DNA of 64,000 bases from Rhodovibrionaceae bacterium (GCA_028279885.1 JANQMX010000028.1:53573-117572); one strand, 5' to 3'; positions 18,700 to 28,013 are shown, numbered from the stretch's first letter. Notes: generated by a model from the letters alone, not told the origin. Program-made: numbers and translations.

Positions 18700-19128
18700 T
18701 TAAGACGCCGGGTTTGAAGCAGCGAGTAGACCCGTCCCGACATAACCGATCATCGCACAGGCGCCGGTCAGCACGGCCCCCCAAGCCATGTCGACCAGGC
18801 TCATGGCAAGCGGCCACCCCTTGATGGTCGCCAGGTTGGTCATGTCATAGGTGCCGTAAGCCAAGAGACCGAGCAACGCACCGTTGATAGCGGCGGTCGC
18901 CCAGGAATCGGCTGCCAACGCCGGTGCCACGGCGAAGAAGACGATACCGGCAACATAGGCGAGATAGAAGCCACCGGCGGCGGCCCAGTTGATACGCGCC
19001 CGCATCAAGGAACCAAGCTGGCTCGCGTAAAAGCGCCGAGCCACCACGCCGAGCCAGAAGAGGTCGATCACCAGAAAGGCGGCCAAGGTGACCGCGTAGG
19101 CTTTCACGTAGAGTGTCGACGATTCCAT
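18700..19128 (-). CDS. DUF2177 family membrane protein (142 aa)
   Basis: The start at ATG 19128 (MESSTLYVKAYAVTLAAFLV) agrees with how this family begins; a longer frame upstream is less likely. There are four membrane helices, with the family hallmarks DLFWLGVVARRFYASQLG near the N-terminus and YGTYDMTNLATIKGWPL in the third quarter. The function of the family is unknown. From memory, DUF2177 genes often lie in the RpoE-ChrR stress regulons of other proteobacteria, which is relevant because such a pair exists at 57.3-58.5 kb here. No clear ribosome-binding site is seen. Confidence 0.85.
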   Translation of the reverse strand: MESSTLYVKAYAVTLAAFLVIDLFWLGVVARRFYASQLGSLMRARINWAAAGGFYLAYVAGIVFFAVAPALAADSWATAAINGALLGLLAYGTYDMTNLATIKGWPLAMSLVDMAWGAVLTGACAMIGYVGTGLLAASNPAS

Positions 19129-19485
19129 TTGTCGGTGGAGCAGTACATGAGAGAGGCGATTGTGGCGGCAAGATATACTACGCAAGTCGCGCGGATATGG
19201 ACTTTACGTTGAACCTGCATGGCCGACCAAGGGCTCCCTCGATTGCGGCGAGCACAGCCGCGCAAGCTCGAGCGGCGCATTCTCTTTCTTCAGTTCTGAG
19301 CGTGAAAACCGTTATAAAAATCACGCGCGACTGTGAAATATGAGAGACAACGCCCATGGCGCCTTGCCCGAGCCCTTGGCTGCGATGCTAGCCTTGCGTT
19401 TGTCGCACTGACCGCGCGCTGGCTACTGTGCCACCGCTGCGGACTGGTCCGGAGATCAAGGTGCGCATTTGGGGATGGCTAATCG
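19129..19485. other. Divergent intergenic region, DUF2177 / 107-aa hypothetical
   Basis: This 357-base stretch separates divergent genes and presumably holds both promoters. An AT-rich segment near 19300-19340 (with GTTATAAAAATCAC) is the best promoter candidate. No convincing small gene, RNA structure or repeat was seen. Confidence 0.4.
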
Positions 19486-19809
19486 GTGGCCGACGGACGG
19501 GGACTAGGGAGCGGTGAGACCGCGCCCATCGAAATACACTTCCAAGAAATCTTCTCCGGCGAGCACATCGAGGTCTCGGCCGGTGGGACCGTTCTGGCAG
19601 ACGTCACCGCCAAAACGCGTTTCCAAACCGGCTTGGCGCATATCGAGCGCTTGAGGCTGCATGACGGAGAGGAGGTGACCTTACGTATTCCCGCCCTAGG
19701 CCTGGAAACGAAAGCCGTGATCGAGGTGGCTCGGCCGTACCTGGCGGTGACCCTGAGCAATGGGCGGCTGAACGCCCACAGCGTCGCCACCTGTCCTGGC
19801 TACGTATGA
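19486..19809 (+). CDS. Hypothetical beta-rich protein (107 aa)
   Basis: The frame starts with GTG at 19486; a weak GGGGATGG stretch lies upstream. The sequence alternates polar and hydrophobic residues (IEIHFQEIFSGEHIEVSAGG; EVTLRIPALGLETKAVIEV), as expected for a small beta sandwich. No family is recognised. It lies about 110 bases upstream of the metzincin gene in the same direction and could be its partner or chaperone. Coding bias is reasonable, but the start is uncertain. Confidence 0.5.
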   Translation: MADGRGLGSGETAPIEIHFQEIFSGEHIEVSAGGTVLADVTAKTRFQTGLAHIERLRLHDGEEVTLRIPALGLETKAVIEVARPYLAVTLSNGRLNAHSVATCPGYV

Positions 19810-19917
19810 TCGCGGACTCTGTCTCCGCCAATGCGGTGGGCACCATCCCTGCTTTTCAAAGGGCACGCTTGATTGCTGGAGGATTTTTCGAAACGTCGCA
19901 AAGAGGAGAAATCCGTT

Positions 19918-22401
19918 ATGGCAAAGCGTTCGAAATCCGAAGAGAGCAAGTCCACCACCACACTGTCGGACACCGGCATTGAAGAACTAGCGCAAGCCGC
20001 TCCGCTGCGGGAGGAAGAGCATCCCGACTATGTCGCCGGCCGCATCGGCGAGGAGACAGAAGCTCTAGGCGAAACGGCTTACCTCGAAGACACCTATGAG
20101 GAAGGCGCTTACGACGAAGCGGCGTACGACGAGGACGCTGTCAGCGAAGAAGCCTATGAGGAGGCCTATGACGAAGGGGAGGTCGAGGCCTTCACGCCGG
20201 TGCCGGGCGGCCCGGTCCCGGGCTTCCCACCGATTCCAGGCGGCCCGCTGCCGCGACCCGGCATCCCGACGCAGCCCATTCCACGGCCCTTCCCGCGACC
20301 CTGGCCGGGCTTCTGTACAGTCGTTAGCGGACGCTACAGCTATGTACCGCCCTTCCAGCTTCGACCGCAGCCCTTACCGCAGCCGGGGCGGCGCCCGGTG
20401 GTGCCGCGCCGTGTGCCAGGCCCCATCATTCCGATCAATCTGCTGCGCATCACCGTGCGGGTCGATGTCGACCGCTACTTCCCGCAGAAGCGCATCTCTA
20501 TCCAGGTCAGCCGGCTGTTCCCGCATAGCACCGCCCACGCTATTGCCAGGGTCATTTCCGATCGCTGCAACGGCTTCAACAATCGGACCATCCGGGCGCG
20601 CATCTACTACCGCGATGGCAACGCCAGCCTTATCCCGGGCACCATCGTGACGTTCACAGCGAAACGGACGACGGGGCTCGGCTACGGCGCCTACAAGCTC
20701 ACTCTGTCCGGTGGTGGCATCACGCCACGGCACTACAAGCTGCGCTTCGCCTCACGCTATTTCGACCCCGTCGAGTTCGAAGTCGATCGGGTGCAGAATG
20801 CCGGTAGCATCGTCACCGCATATAACACCGGTAGCCACCCGACTCGTCCGGGCAACCTGCCGAACGAGACGCTGTCCCTGGCGACCGTGTTTCAGCGGGC
20901 CGGTTTCGACGTCCGCATGTCGCCCAACACCACGGTCATTCCGACCTCCGGTGCTGGCGCTAACGGCACCTGGTCGGATGCCGAGATGCACAATGCCATG
21001 GTCACCTACTGGTCGCGCTTCGCCAACCGGCCGCAATGGGCCATGTGGGTGCTCTATGCAGCACGGCACGACGCCGGACGCGGCCTTGGCGGGGTGATGT
21101 TCGACGACATCGGCGGCAACCACCGCCAGGGTACGGCGATCTTCACCGACAGCTTTATCCAGGACGTGCCGCCAGGCGACCCAAACCCGAACGCTTGGCG
21201 CAACCGCATGCAGTTCTGGACGGCGGTGCACGAGATGGGTCACGCGTTCAACTTGGCCCACTCCTGGCAGAAGGCGCTTGGTGTGCCAGTCGCGCCGGGT
21301 GACCCTTGGATCCCTTTGGCCAACGAGCCGGAAGCCCGCAGCTACATGAATTATCCCTTCCGGGTGTCGGGCGGACAGTCTGCCTTCTTCTCAGACTTCC
21401 GATTCCGCTTCTCGAACAACGAGCTGATCTTCATGCGCCATGCGCCAAGACGGTTTGTGCAGATGGGCAATTCGAACTGGTTCGAAAACCACGGCTTCGA
21501 GGCACCCGACGCCTTAAGTCAGACCGGTAACTGGGCCTTGGAGATCCGTCCGAACCGGGACGCCACTGCCTATCGTTTCCTGGAGCCGGTAACCATGGAA
21601 CTGAAGCTCACCAACACGAACTCCGAGCCTCAGACCATTGACCCGGATATGCTGCAAGACGGCCGCCACATCACGGTGTTCCTGCAGCGCGAAGGCGGGC
21701 CGACACGGCAGTGGAACCCAATGATCACCCACTGCCACGAGGCGCATGAGGATGCCTTGGCACCTGGAAAATCGATCTACGGCGCCCACATGGTCAGCGC
21801 CTCGACTGACGGCTGGCTGGTTGATGAACCCGGCTTCTACAAGCTGCAGGCGGCTGTCGACATGGGTGGCGAAATCGTCGTCTCCAACGTGCTTCGCCTC
21901 TACGTCGGACCGCCGGACTCACAGGCCGAAGCAGCCGTGGCACCGGACTACTTCACCGAGGATGTCGGCCGGGTATTGGCCTTCTCCGGAGCACCGGCAC
22001 TCAGCGAAGCAGAGAATGCGCTGCGCAAGTTGACCGAAAGCTGCCCGGGCAATCCGGCGGCACGCCATGCTGAGGTAGCCCTGACCTCACCGCTCTTGCG
22101 TTACTTCAAGACCCTGAAGTCCGAGAGCAGTCGCGCCGACATGGCGATCACCACAGCCAAACGGGACGTCGGCAAGGCTGCCAAAGTGCAAAGCGACGCC
22201 CTTCTGAAAGGTGCGGACGCAGCGGCGGATACGCTGGGCCATATCCCCTACTTCGGTCAGCTTCGCCAGGTGGCCGCGGCCCTTGAAGACGAGGGCAACA
22301 AGAAGGGCGCGGCAGAACTGCTGTCCAAGACCGTCACAATGATGAAGAAACGCAAGGTACTACCCTCTGTGATTACTGAGACCGAGGCAGCGCTGAAGTA
22401 G
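19918..22401 (+). CDS. Large metzincin-type zinc metallopeptidase (827 aa)
   Basis: The start at ATG 19918 (MAKRSKSEESKS) follows AGAGGAG. There is no signal peptide. Residues 1 to about 90 are acidic with Tyr/Glu repeats (EEAYEEAYDEGE), followed by a proline-rich segment to about 160. A zinc motif HEMGHAFNLAH (H438, E439, H442, H448) and a Met-turn SYMNYP (M477) mark a metzincin. A beta-sandwich-like region (about 540-670; PVTMELKLTNTNSEPQTIDP) follows, then an Ala/Lys-rich helical tail. The unusual points are the Asn where Gly is usual in the zinc helix and the lack of an export signal. It could be an unusual secreted protease or a cytoplasmic one. A strong terminator follows. Confidence 0.8.
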   Translation: MAKRSKSEESKSTTTLSDTGIEELAQAAPLREEEHPDYVAGRIGEETEALGETAYLEDTYEEGAYDEAAYDEDAVSEEAYEEAYDEGEVEAFTPVPGGPVPGFPPIPGGPLPRPGIPTQPIPRPFPRPWPGFCTVVSGRYSYVPPFQLRPQPLPQPGRRPVVPRRVPGPIIPINLLRITVRVDVDRYFPQKRISIQVSRLFPHSTAHAIARVISDRCNGFNNRTIRARIYYRDGNASLIPGTIVTFTAKRTTGLGYGAYKLTLSGGGITPRHYKLRFASRYFDPVEFEVDRVQNAGSIVTAYNTGSHPTRPGNLPNETLSLATVFQRAGFDVRMSPNTTVIPTSGAGANGTWSDAEMHNAMVTYWSRFANRPQWAMWVLYAARHDAGRGLGGVMFDDIGGNHRQGTAIFTDSFIQDVPPGDPNPNAWRNRMQFWTAVHEMGHAFNLAHSWQKALGVPVAPGDPWIPLANEPEARSYMNYPFRVSGGQSAFFSDFRFRFSNNELIFMRHAPRRFVQMGNSNWFENHGFEAPDALSQTGNWALEIRPNRDATAYRFLEPVTMELKLTNTNSEPQTIDPDMLQDGRHITVFLQREGGPTRQWNPMITHCHEAHEDALAPGKSIYGAHMVSASTDGWLVDEPGFYKLQAAVDMGGEIVVSNVLRLYVGPPDSQAEAAVAPDYFTEDVGRVLAFSGAPALSEAENALRKLTESCPGNPAARHAEVALTSPLLRYFKTLKSESSRADMAITTAKRDVGKAAKVQSDALLKGADAAADTLGHIPYFGQLRQVAAALEDEGNKKGAAELLSKTVTMMKKRKVLPSVITETEAALK

Positions 22402-22428
22402 GCGTTACCTCGACCTACCAGGCCGAAC

Positions 22429-22470
22429 GGGCTCCGCCTTCTCTTTCAGAAGGCGGAGCCCTTCCTCTTC
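22429..22470 (+). terminator. Rho-independent terminator after the metzincin gene
   Basis: GGGCTCCGCCTTC (22429-22441) pairs perfectly with GAAGGCGGAGCCC (22449-22461) across a 7-base loop and is followed by a pyrimidine/T-rich tail. It lies 28 bases after the metzincin stop codon. Confidence 0.85.
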
Positions 22471-22510
22471 AGCGTCCCTAGCGCTTCGGCTGTGGTAGCC
22501 ACCATCAGCC

Positions 22511-22978
22511 CTAAGCCCGATCGATACGGCCGGAATAGCATCCCTGCTTCGCGTTGTGGGCGTGGATGTAGGCCACCTCGGGATTGGCAAAGAGTTGGTC
22601 GATCAGCTCCTCCACCTCCGTACCCGGCACCACGTCGGCTTCGATGATCATGCCATCGGCATCGAAACCGCGTAGAGACAAGAGGCGCGTGCGCATCACC
22701 TCCGGCACTTTGTCGACTTCGTCGTAGGCTTCTTCCGCGCCTTCGCGCACATAGATCGCGTGGCTGGCACGATAGGGGCTGTCCGCCGGTTGGCAGAGAT
22801 GGTTGAGCAGGAGGAAGACCTCGCCGGGACGACCTTCCCGCATCTCGATGCGGTCGGGGAAACCGATGTCGGGCTCGACGATTCGACGCACGATCCCCTT
22901 CTCGGCCAGCGCCAACTCACTCAATCCATAAAGATGACGGAAGGGTTCAGGCGATAGACCCGTGATGCGAAAAGCCAT
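22511..22978 (-). CDS. DUF1203 domain-containing protein (155 aa)
   Basis: The start is at ATG 22978 (MAFRITGLSPEPFRHLYGLS), behind AAAGGAG. Hallmark stretches of DUF1203 run throughout: PGEVFLLLNHLCQPADSPYR, SHAIYVREGAEEAYDEV, LSLRGFDADGMIIEADVVPG and the C-terminal YIHAHNAKQGCYSGRIDR. The conserved His and Cys residues of the last motif are present. The biochemical role of the family is unknown. It appears to be a single-gene unit between the metzincin terminator and the homoserine dehydrogenase end. Confidence 0.92.
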   Translation of the reverse strand: MAFRITGLSPEPFRHLYGLSELALAEKGIVRRIVEPDIGFPDRIEMREGRPGEVFLLLNHLCQPADSPYRASHAIYVREGAEEAYDEVDKVPEVMRTRLLSLRGFDADGMIIEADVVPGTEVEELIDQLFANPEVAYIHAHNAKQGCYSGRIDRA

Positions 22979-23103
22979 GGCGGCGCTCCTTTCGTGCTGT
23001 TGCTCGCTTTCGTAGCCGAGCCTCAGCACACCATCGCCGACGGCTCGCCGCTATCCGCTTTTTGCGGCGAGCCTCAATAGGGGACGACGGCAAACCGCAA
23101 TTC

Positions 23104-24156
23104 CTATTGCCGGTAGCGCGGTGGCTGGCTTTGAGCATGGATGGCGAGGATATCGGCAAGCAGCGCAAAGCCGGTCTCGATACGCCCTGCACCGGGGCCT
23201 GAGACGGTCACCGGACCGAGCAGGTCGGTGTCGAGCGTCAAGGCGTTGGTCGGGCCTTCGATTGATGCGAGAGGGTCACTGTCAGGAAGCATGATCGGCG
23301 CAACCTCCAGCGCCACATGTCCGTCGGGGGCGACACTTCCCTGGCCCAACAACTTCCAGCGGTGCCCTTCCGCCTTTGCGGCTCGGACCTCCGCTTCGCT
23401 CAGGCCCGTGATGCCTTGGCAGGGCACAGCGCTGGCTTCGACGGCTTGATCAAAGAGTGCGCGGGCAAGGATGAGTACCTTCATCAACACGTCTGAGCCA
23501 CCGATGTCCGCCGTGGGGTCGGCTTCGGCATAACCTCTAGACTGCGCCAGTGCGATGGCGTCATCGAAGCTCATGCCCGTTTCGACTTGGCCGAGCACGA
23601 AATTGGCGGTGCCGTTCAAGATACCGCGGAAGCCGGCGATGTGGCAGCCAGCGAGGCACTGCTCAGCTGTGCGGATGACCGGCGTCCCGCTCATCACTGT
23701 CCCCTCGTAGGAGAAGGCCAGCCCCTTAGCCTCGGCTTTCTTGGTGAGCTCGGCCGCTGCCAGGGCAACCGGCCCCTTGTTGCTGGTGACCAGGTGCTTG
23801 CCGCTTTCCAGGGCCCAGCGGCAATGGGAGAGCGCCGGCTCACCTGTCTCTGGATTGGTGAAGGTCGCCTCCACGACGATGTCAGCCGTGCTCCGCTTGA
23901 TCACGGCTTCGTTGTCGGGTTCGGCACGGCCGCCCGAGAAAGCCGCCAAGGCACCGGGCTCATTTGGCAGATCCACCAATGCTGCGAGATCCAGTCCGTC
24001 AGGATCCTCCGCCATTCCAAGCCTCAGATCGGAAACAGCGACAACAGAGAGCTCAAGGCCATCCTTCTGTGGTAGTTCGTTGCCCTTATTGCGTAGGATC
24101 TCGACCAGCGCTCGTGCGACACCCCCGAAGCCGATCAGGGCCAAGCGGTAGTGCAT
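23104..24156 (-). CDS. hom: Homoserine dehydrogenase (350 aa)
   Basis: This enzyme converts aspartate semialdehyde to homoserine with NAD(P)H, feeding threonine and methionine. ATG 24156 (MHYRLALIGFGGVARALVEIL) sits behind GAAGGAG. The N-terminal Rossmann motif is GFGGVA. The SNKGPVALAAAELT region and the catalytic segment YEGTVMSGTPVIRTAEQCLAG with GILNGTANFVL are characteristic. A C-terminal ACT domain is absent, so this is the short, probably feedback-insensitive form. Alphaproteobacteria usually carry a longer main copy elsewhere, so this one may serve a catabolic or secondary role. Confidence 0.88.
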   Translation of the reverse strand: MHYRLALIGFGGVARALVEILRNKGNELPQKDGLELSVVAVSDLRLGMAEDPDGLDLAALVDLPNEPGALAAFSGGRAEPDNEAVIKRSTADIVVEATFTNPETGEPALSHCRWALESGKHLVTSNKGPVALAAAELTKKAEAKGLAFSYEGTVMSGTPVIRTAEQCLAGCHIAGFRGILNGTANFVLGQVETGMSFDDAIALAQSRGYAEADPTADIGGSDVLMKVLILARALFDQAVEASAVPCQGITGLSEAEVRAAKAEGHRWKLLGQGSVAPDGHVALEVAPIMLPDSDPLASIEGPTNALTLDTDLLGPVTVSGPGAGRIETGFALLADILAIHAQSQPPRYRQ

Positions 24157-24329
24157 GTTTGTAGTGCTCCTTCGTTGTGGCGCAGCTTCGCTTTCGTGTT
24201 TTGTCGCTTCCTTTTGAGGCGCACCGCACTGTACCGGCCTACTGCCTCTCCCGACCACCCACTAGTGTACCACGCCTTGGGTCGTCTAGAGGGAGAGTGG
24301 GCTAGCTCCGCTTGGCACTAAAGATACCG

Positions 24330-24371
24330 AAAAAAAATTCCTGCGCCGGATGAGTCCTTCATCCGGCGCAG
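24330..24371 (-). terminator. Rho-independent terminator of the AGCS symporter operon
   Basis: CTGCGCCGGATGA (24341-24353) pairs with TCATCCGGCGCAG (24359-24371), a perfect 13-bp stem with a 5-base loop. On the minus strand it is followed by a run of eight T residues (24330-24337 on the plus strand are A). It lies 14 bases beyond the symporter stop. Confidence 0.9.
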
Positions 24372-24384
24372 CAGTTGAGGGAGG

Positions 24385-25944
24385 TTAGGTGAACTTCTTG
24401 ATCTCTCCCGACTTGAGGCGGCTCATGTAGCTGTGGAGCTCTTTCTTGACGACCGGCATCAAGAAGTAGAGGCCGATGATGTTGACCACTGCCATGGCGA
24501 AGATGGCTGCATCAGAGAAATCGATCACCGGACCCAAGTTGGCGGCAGCGCCGATCACCACGAAGACGCAGAAGATCACCTTGAAGACCAACTCCTTGGT
24601 GTCGCCTTCTCCGAACAGATAGGTCCAGGCCTTAAGGCCGTAATAGGACCAGGAGATCATGGTCGAGAAAGCGAAGAGCACCACGGCCAAGGCCAGGATG
24701 TAGGGGAACCAATCGAAGGCACTGGCGAAGGCAGCCGAAGTCAGACCCACGCCCGAGTTGCCGCCAACGGTCTGGATGGCAGTACCGGCTTCGTTCAGAA
24801 GGTACAGGCCGGTGTCGGGATTGGCGATCAACTGTCCGGTGATGATGATCACCAGCGCGGTCATGGTGCAAACCACGACCGTGTCGATGAAGGGCTCAAG
24901 CAGAGAGACGAGGCCCTCGGTGATTGGCTCGTTGGTGCGCACTGCCGAGTGGGCGATGGCAGCCGAGCCCACGCCCGCTTCGTTGGAAAACGCGGCACGC
25001 CTGAAGCCTTGGATCAAGGCCCCGACCATTCCTCCGGCAACACCCAAGCCGGTGAAGGCACCTTCGAAAATCTGACCGAAGGCCCAGCCGATCTTGTCGT
25101 AGTGCAAAATGATGATAACCAGCGCAGCGCCGACATAGACGATGCCCATGAAAGGCACGACCTTCTCGGTCACCCTGGCGATCGACTTGATACCGCCGAC
25201 GATGACGGCGAAGACGATGGCGGCGAAGACAAGGCCCGTGATCCAGCCGGGGAAGTCGCCAAACACGCCTGCGATCTGCTGGTGTGCCTGGTTGGCCTGA
25301 AACATGTTGCCGCCGCCCAGGGCGCCCAGAATGCAGAAGACCGAGAACATCACCGCAAGCACCTTACCGGCAGGCAAGCCACGCTCGGCAAAGCCCTTGG
25401 TCAGGTAATACATCGGCCCGCCCGAGACCCGTCCGTCCGGATACTCGTTGCGGTACTTCACGCCCAAAGTGCACTCGGTAAACTTCGAGGCCATACCCAG
25501 GAGGCCGGCCAGAATCATCCAGAAGGTGGCACCGGGGCCGCCGATGCCGACGGCAACTGCCACACCGGCGATATTGCCGAGACCGACTGTGCCAGAGAGT
25601 GCCGTCGCCAGGGCTTGGAAGTGGCTGACCTCACCAGCATTCTCAGGGTCGGAATAGTCGCCGCGCACCAGCGCCACGGCGTGGCCGACAGCACGGAACT
25701 GGATGAAGGCGAAATAGAGCGTGAAGACCGATGCGGCGATCACCAGCCAGCCGACAATCCAGGGAAAGTTGGTGCCCGGGAAGGAGCTGAAAATCAAAGC
25801 GACGAACCAGCCGGTGGCGTCGGCGAAGATCTGATTCACCGTCTCGTCGATGGAGGAGGCATGAGCCGTCCCAGCGACCAGCATCAGCATGAGAGCAAGC
25901 GTAACGCCGACGGCAAGCGCCGCGCGGTTGAAAGTCGGATTCAT
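24385..25944 (-). CDS. Alanine/glycine:cation symporter, AGCS family (519 aa)
   Basis: This inner-membrane sodium-coupled transporter moves alanine or glycine. An N-terminal hydrophobic segment with a cleavable look ([11 protein letters not shown]) precedes the core. Signature stretches include [56 protein letters not shown] and the [21 protein letters not shown] region. ATG 25944 follows GGGAG. It is the second gene after uspA (11-base gap) and is probably controlled by the divergent Lrp-type regulator. Confidence 0.94.
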   Translation of the reverse strand: MNPTFNRAALAVGVTLALMLMLVAGTAHASSIDETVNQIFADATGWFVALIFSSFPGTNFPWIVGWLVIAASVFTLYFAFIQFRAVGHAVALVRGDYSDPENAGEVSHFQALATALSGTVGLGNIAGVAVAVGIGGPGATFWMILAGLLGMASKFTECTLGVKYRNEYPDGRVSGGPMYYLTKGFAERGLPAGKVLAVMFSVFCILGALGGGNMFQANQAHQQIAGVFGDFPGWITGLVFAAIVFAVIVGGIKSIARVTEKVVPFMGIVYVGAALVIIILHYDKIGWAFGQIFEGAFTGLGVAGGMVGALIQGFRRAAFSNEAGVGSAAIAHSAVRTNEPITEGLVSLLEPFIDTVVVCTMTALVIIITGQLIANPDTGLYLLNEAGTAIQTVGGNSGVGLTSAAFASAFDWFPYILALAVVLFAFSTMISWSYYGLKAWTYLFGEGDTKELVFKVIFCVFVVIGAAANLGPVIDFSDAAIFAMAVVNIIGLYFLMPVVKKELHSYMSRLKSGEIKKFT

Positions 25945-25955
25945 GAGATGTCTCC

Positions 25956-26390
25956 CTAGGGCACGATGGTGCAGGGCACTGAGGCGGCTTGCGCCAGGCT
26001 GATGGTGACTGCGCCGAACAGCCGCGCCGTCATGCCTGTGTGGCCGGTGCGACCGACAAAAAGCTGGCTTGCGCCTTCCTTTGCCGCGATGTCGTTCAGC
26101 ACTTCGGCGACGTGGCCATAGCGGATGACGGTGCGCGGTGTGACACCTTTTGCCGCCAGATTCTCGACAATGGGATCCATTACCGCTGTCTTGGCGCGCT
26201 CGAGTTCCTCTGTCCGGCGCGTGTGGCGCTCCTCGACTTCCTCGGGCGTCAGGAAGCTATAGGGCGACCACGCCAAGACGTGCGCGATCAAGAGCTCAGC
26301 CCCGGCACGCTCGGCGCAGTCAACGGCGAAATCCAGCGCCCTATGGCTGGCCGGACTGCCGTCGTAAGCAACGACGTACAGATTGGACAT
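25956..26390 (-). CDS. Universal stress protein, UspA family (144 aa)
   Basis: Single-domain Usp fold: the N-terminal [20 protein letters not shown] and the C-terminal nucleotide-loop region [35 protein letters not shown]. The loop G-x2-G-x9-G-(S/T) pattern is close to that of ATP-binding Usps. ATG 26390 is behind GGAGGG. It is first in an operon with the AGCS symporter. Usp domains beside transporters often modulate their activity, and a role in energy sensing for amino-acid uptake is inferred. Confidence 0.93.
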   Translation of the reverse strand: MSNLYVVAYDGSPASHRALDFAVDCAERAGAELLIAHVLAWSPYSFLTPEEVEERHTRRTEELERAKTAVMDPIVENLAAKGVTPRTVIRYGHVAEVLNDIAAKEGASQLFVGRTGHTGMTARLFGAVTISLAQAASVPCTIVP

Positions 26391-26482
26391 ACGTCCCTCC
26401 CTCTCTCTTGCCCCCTGTGAATCAGGGTTGGGTGGACGATAGCCAAGCTCGCGGAAGAAGGGTTCTTAACCTTGGTGTAGAA

Positions 26483-26540
26483 TTCGGATATTTTTCGGAT
26501 AAAATATGGTAATCAGGTCATTAGTAAGATTTTTTCCGAA
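26483..26540. promoter_or_regulatory. Phased half-sites, likely Lrp operator
   Basis: TTCGGATATTTT (26483) and TTCGGATAAAAT (26494) are direct repeats exactly 11 bases apart. A near-complementary copy, ATTTTTTCCGAA (26529-26540), follows and ends on the A of the Lrp start codon. The region is AT-rich. Helically phased half-sites fit Lrp octamer binding and would cover both divergent promoters. Confidence 0.6.
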
Positions 26541-27004
26541 TGGATAGACTGAACACAAAAATCCTTGCTGAACTGCAGAAAGACTCCAGTGCCTCCATTG
26601 GGGTCCTTGCCGAGCGCGTTGGCCTCTCGCTCTCTGCCTGCCACCGACGCATCAAGATCATGGAAGCGGACGGCATCATCGAAGGCTACAGCGCTCGCCT
26701 GAACCGCCGGCGCGTCGGCTTGGAGTTGCTCCTGTTCATCGAGGTCAAGCTACGCTCTCAGGAGAACGAGTGCCTGAACGCTTTCGAACAAGCGGTGACA
26801 AGGATGCCCGAGATCCTCGAATGCCACATGATCTCCGGCGATTTTTCGTACCTCTTGCGGGTGGCGGCTGAAAACACCGGCAGCTACGAGCAGCTTTATC
26901 GCCAGCGACTCAGCACCCTTCCTCACGTGGCGGAGATCAGAACCCTAATGAGCCTCTCGACGGTAAAGCCCTTTTCAGGCTTTCACCTCCCGCCGACTGG
27001 ATGA
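26540..27004 (+). CDS. Lrp/AsnC family transcriptional regulator (154 aa)
   Basis: The N-terminal HTH (MDRLNTKILAELQKDSSASIGVLAERVGLSLSACHRRIKIMEADGII) is followed by the RAM ligand domain (FIEVKLRSQE; ECHMISGDFSYLLRVAAENTGSYEQLYRQRLSTLPHV). No Shine-Dalgarno sequence precedes ATG 26540; the upstream DNA is AT-rich, so translation may be from a leaderless or weakly initiated message. It is divergent from uspA and the AGCS symporter, and the likely job is amino-acid-responsive control of that operon. Confidence 0.94.
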   Translation: MDRLNTKILAELQKDSSASIGVLAERVGLSLSACHRRIKIMEADGIIEGYSARLNRRRVGLELLLFIEVKLRSQENECLNAFEQAVTRMPEILECHMISGDFSYLLRVAAENTGSYEQLYRQRLSTLPHVAEIRTLMSLSTVKPFSGFHLPPTG

Positions 27005-27132
27005 CAAGTTGATTACTCCACACCAAGCCCGGTAGGCGAGACAGAGTTCTTTAAGTAGCATTGCCGCTGCTCTAGCGGCGTTGAAGGCGCAAAGGCACCG
27101 TCACGTCGGCAAGAGAACGAGGAAGACACAGA

Positions 27133-27420
27133 ATGACCAACAAGGAAGCCTACGAGCAGAAGCTTCAGGCCAAGATGGACCAGTGGAAAGCCGAAATCGA
27201 TCGCTTGAAGGCCGAGGCGGCGGAAGCCCAAGCCGATGCCCAGCTGGCCTACAACAAGGAAATCGAGCAGCTACGCGCGCAGCAGCGAGAAGCGGAAAGC
27301 AAGTTTAACGAACTCCGCCGCTCTAGCGAAGACGCTTGGCAAGACCTGAAAGGCGGCGTGGAAAGCGCTTGGGACAGCCTCGAGCAGGCGATCCAGACCG
27401 CTGCGGCGCGCTTCAAATAG
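27133..27420 (+). CDS. Small coiled-coil protein (95 aa)
   Basis: ATG 27133 lies behind GAGGAAG. The product is almost entirely a charged helix (KLQAKMDQWKAEIDRLKAEA; IEQLRAQQREAESKFNELRR) with a Trp-bearing end (SSEDAWQDLKGGVESAWDSL). It matches the general form of the small sll1863-type stress-associated coiled-coil proteins found in many bacteria. The function is unknown. It stands alone between the Lrp gene and the BLUF gene. Confidence 0.8.
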   Translation: MTNKEAYEQKLQAKMDQWKAEIDRLKAEAAEAQADAQLAYNKEIEQLRAQQREAESKFNELRRSSEDAWQDLKGGVESAWDSLEQAIQTAAARFK

Positions 27421-27581
27421 AGCGCAATCGAGCGAAGAGACTTGGCTGCCTTAGCGCGACAAGGCGGTGAGTGCGGCCCTTTATGGAAAGCCCGTTGGCA
27501 GAATCGCCCTCTTTGCCATTGGCTTGTCTTGACTCATAATAGCCCTTGTTCGGGGGCGCGACCGAGCAGAAGGGATTAGAG

Positions 27582-28013
27582 ATGGCCAGCGATCTTCGTC
27601 AATTGGTGTACATATCCGATGCGAGCTATGGCCTAGCAAAGCCAGACATAGAGAGCATCCTGGCAAGCTCGCGGCGCAACAACGCAGAAGCGAACATAAG
27701 CGGAATGCTGCTCTACTCCAGCGGCGTGTTCATTCAGGCCCTGGAAGGTAGGCCGGAGACCATCGAAGGCCTCTACAAGACGATCTCCGACGACCGTCGC
27801 CACGAGAACGTGGATACGGTGAGCGATCGGATCGTTTCGGATCGCAGCTTCGCCGGCTGGGCGATGGGCTTTGTCGAAAGAGCGCCGGAGGAAGTCAGCA
27901 GCAAGATAGGCATCAATGGTCTTCTGGATCGAAAAGAAGCACTTGCCGCGCTGAGCGCGAACGAGGAGCTGGCAACATCGATGCTGCGCGACTTTGCCGA
28001 GAACCTCTACTGA
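27582..28013 (+). CDS. BLUF-domain blue-light sensor (143 aa)
   Basis: A stand-alone BLUF domain binds FAD and changes conformation in blue light. The start at ATG 27582 (MASDLRQLVYISDA) is supported by an AGAAGGG site and by family length. All photocycle residues are present at the spacing seen in AppA: Tyr10, Asn34, Gln52 (VFIQALEG) and Trp93 (FAGWAMGF). The C-terminal about 45 residues are helical and probably form a capping or dimer surface. There is no output domain, so it must act through a partner protein that is not obvious nearby. Confidence 0.92.
   Translation: MASDLRQLVYISDASYGLAKPDIESILASSRRNNAEANISGMLLYSSGVFIQALEGRPETIEGLYKTISDDRRHENVDTVSDRIVSDRSFAGWAMGFVERAPEEVSSKIGINGLLDRKEALAALSANEELATSMLRDFAENLY

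Noticed and set aside
24433..25959. Plus-strand 508-codon frame opposite the AGCS symporter
   Set aside because: Composition is dominated by His, Asp, Gly and Arg as expected for the antisense of a membrane-protein gene, and no family is recognisable.
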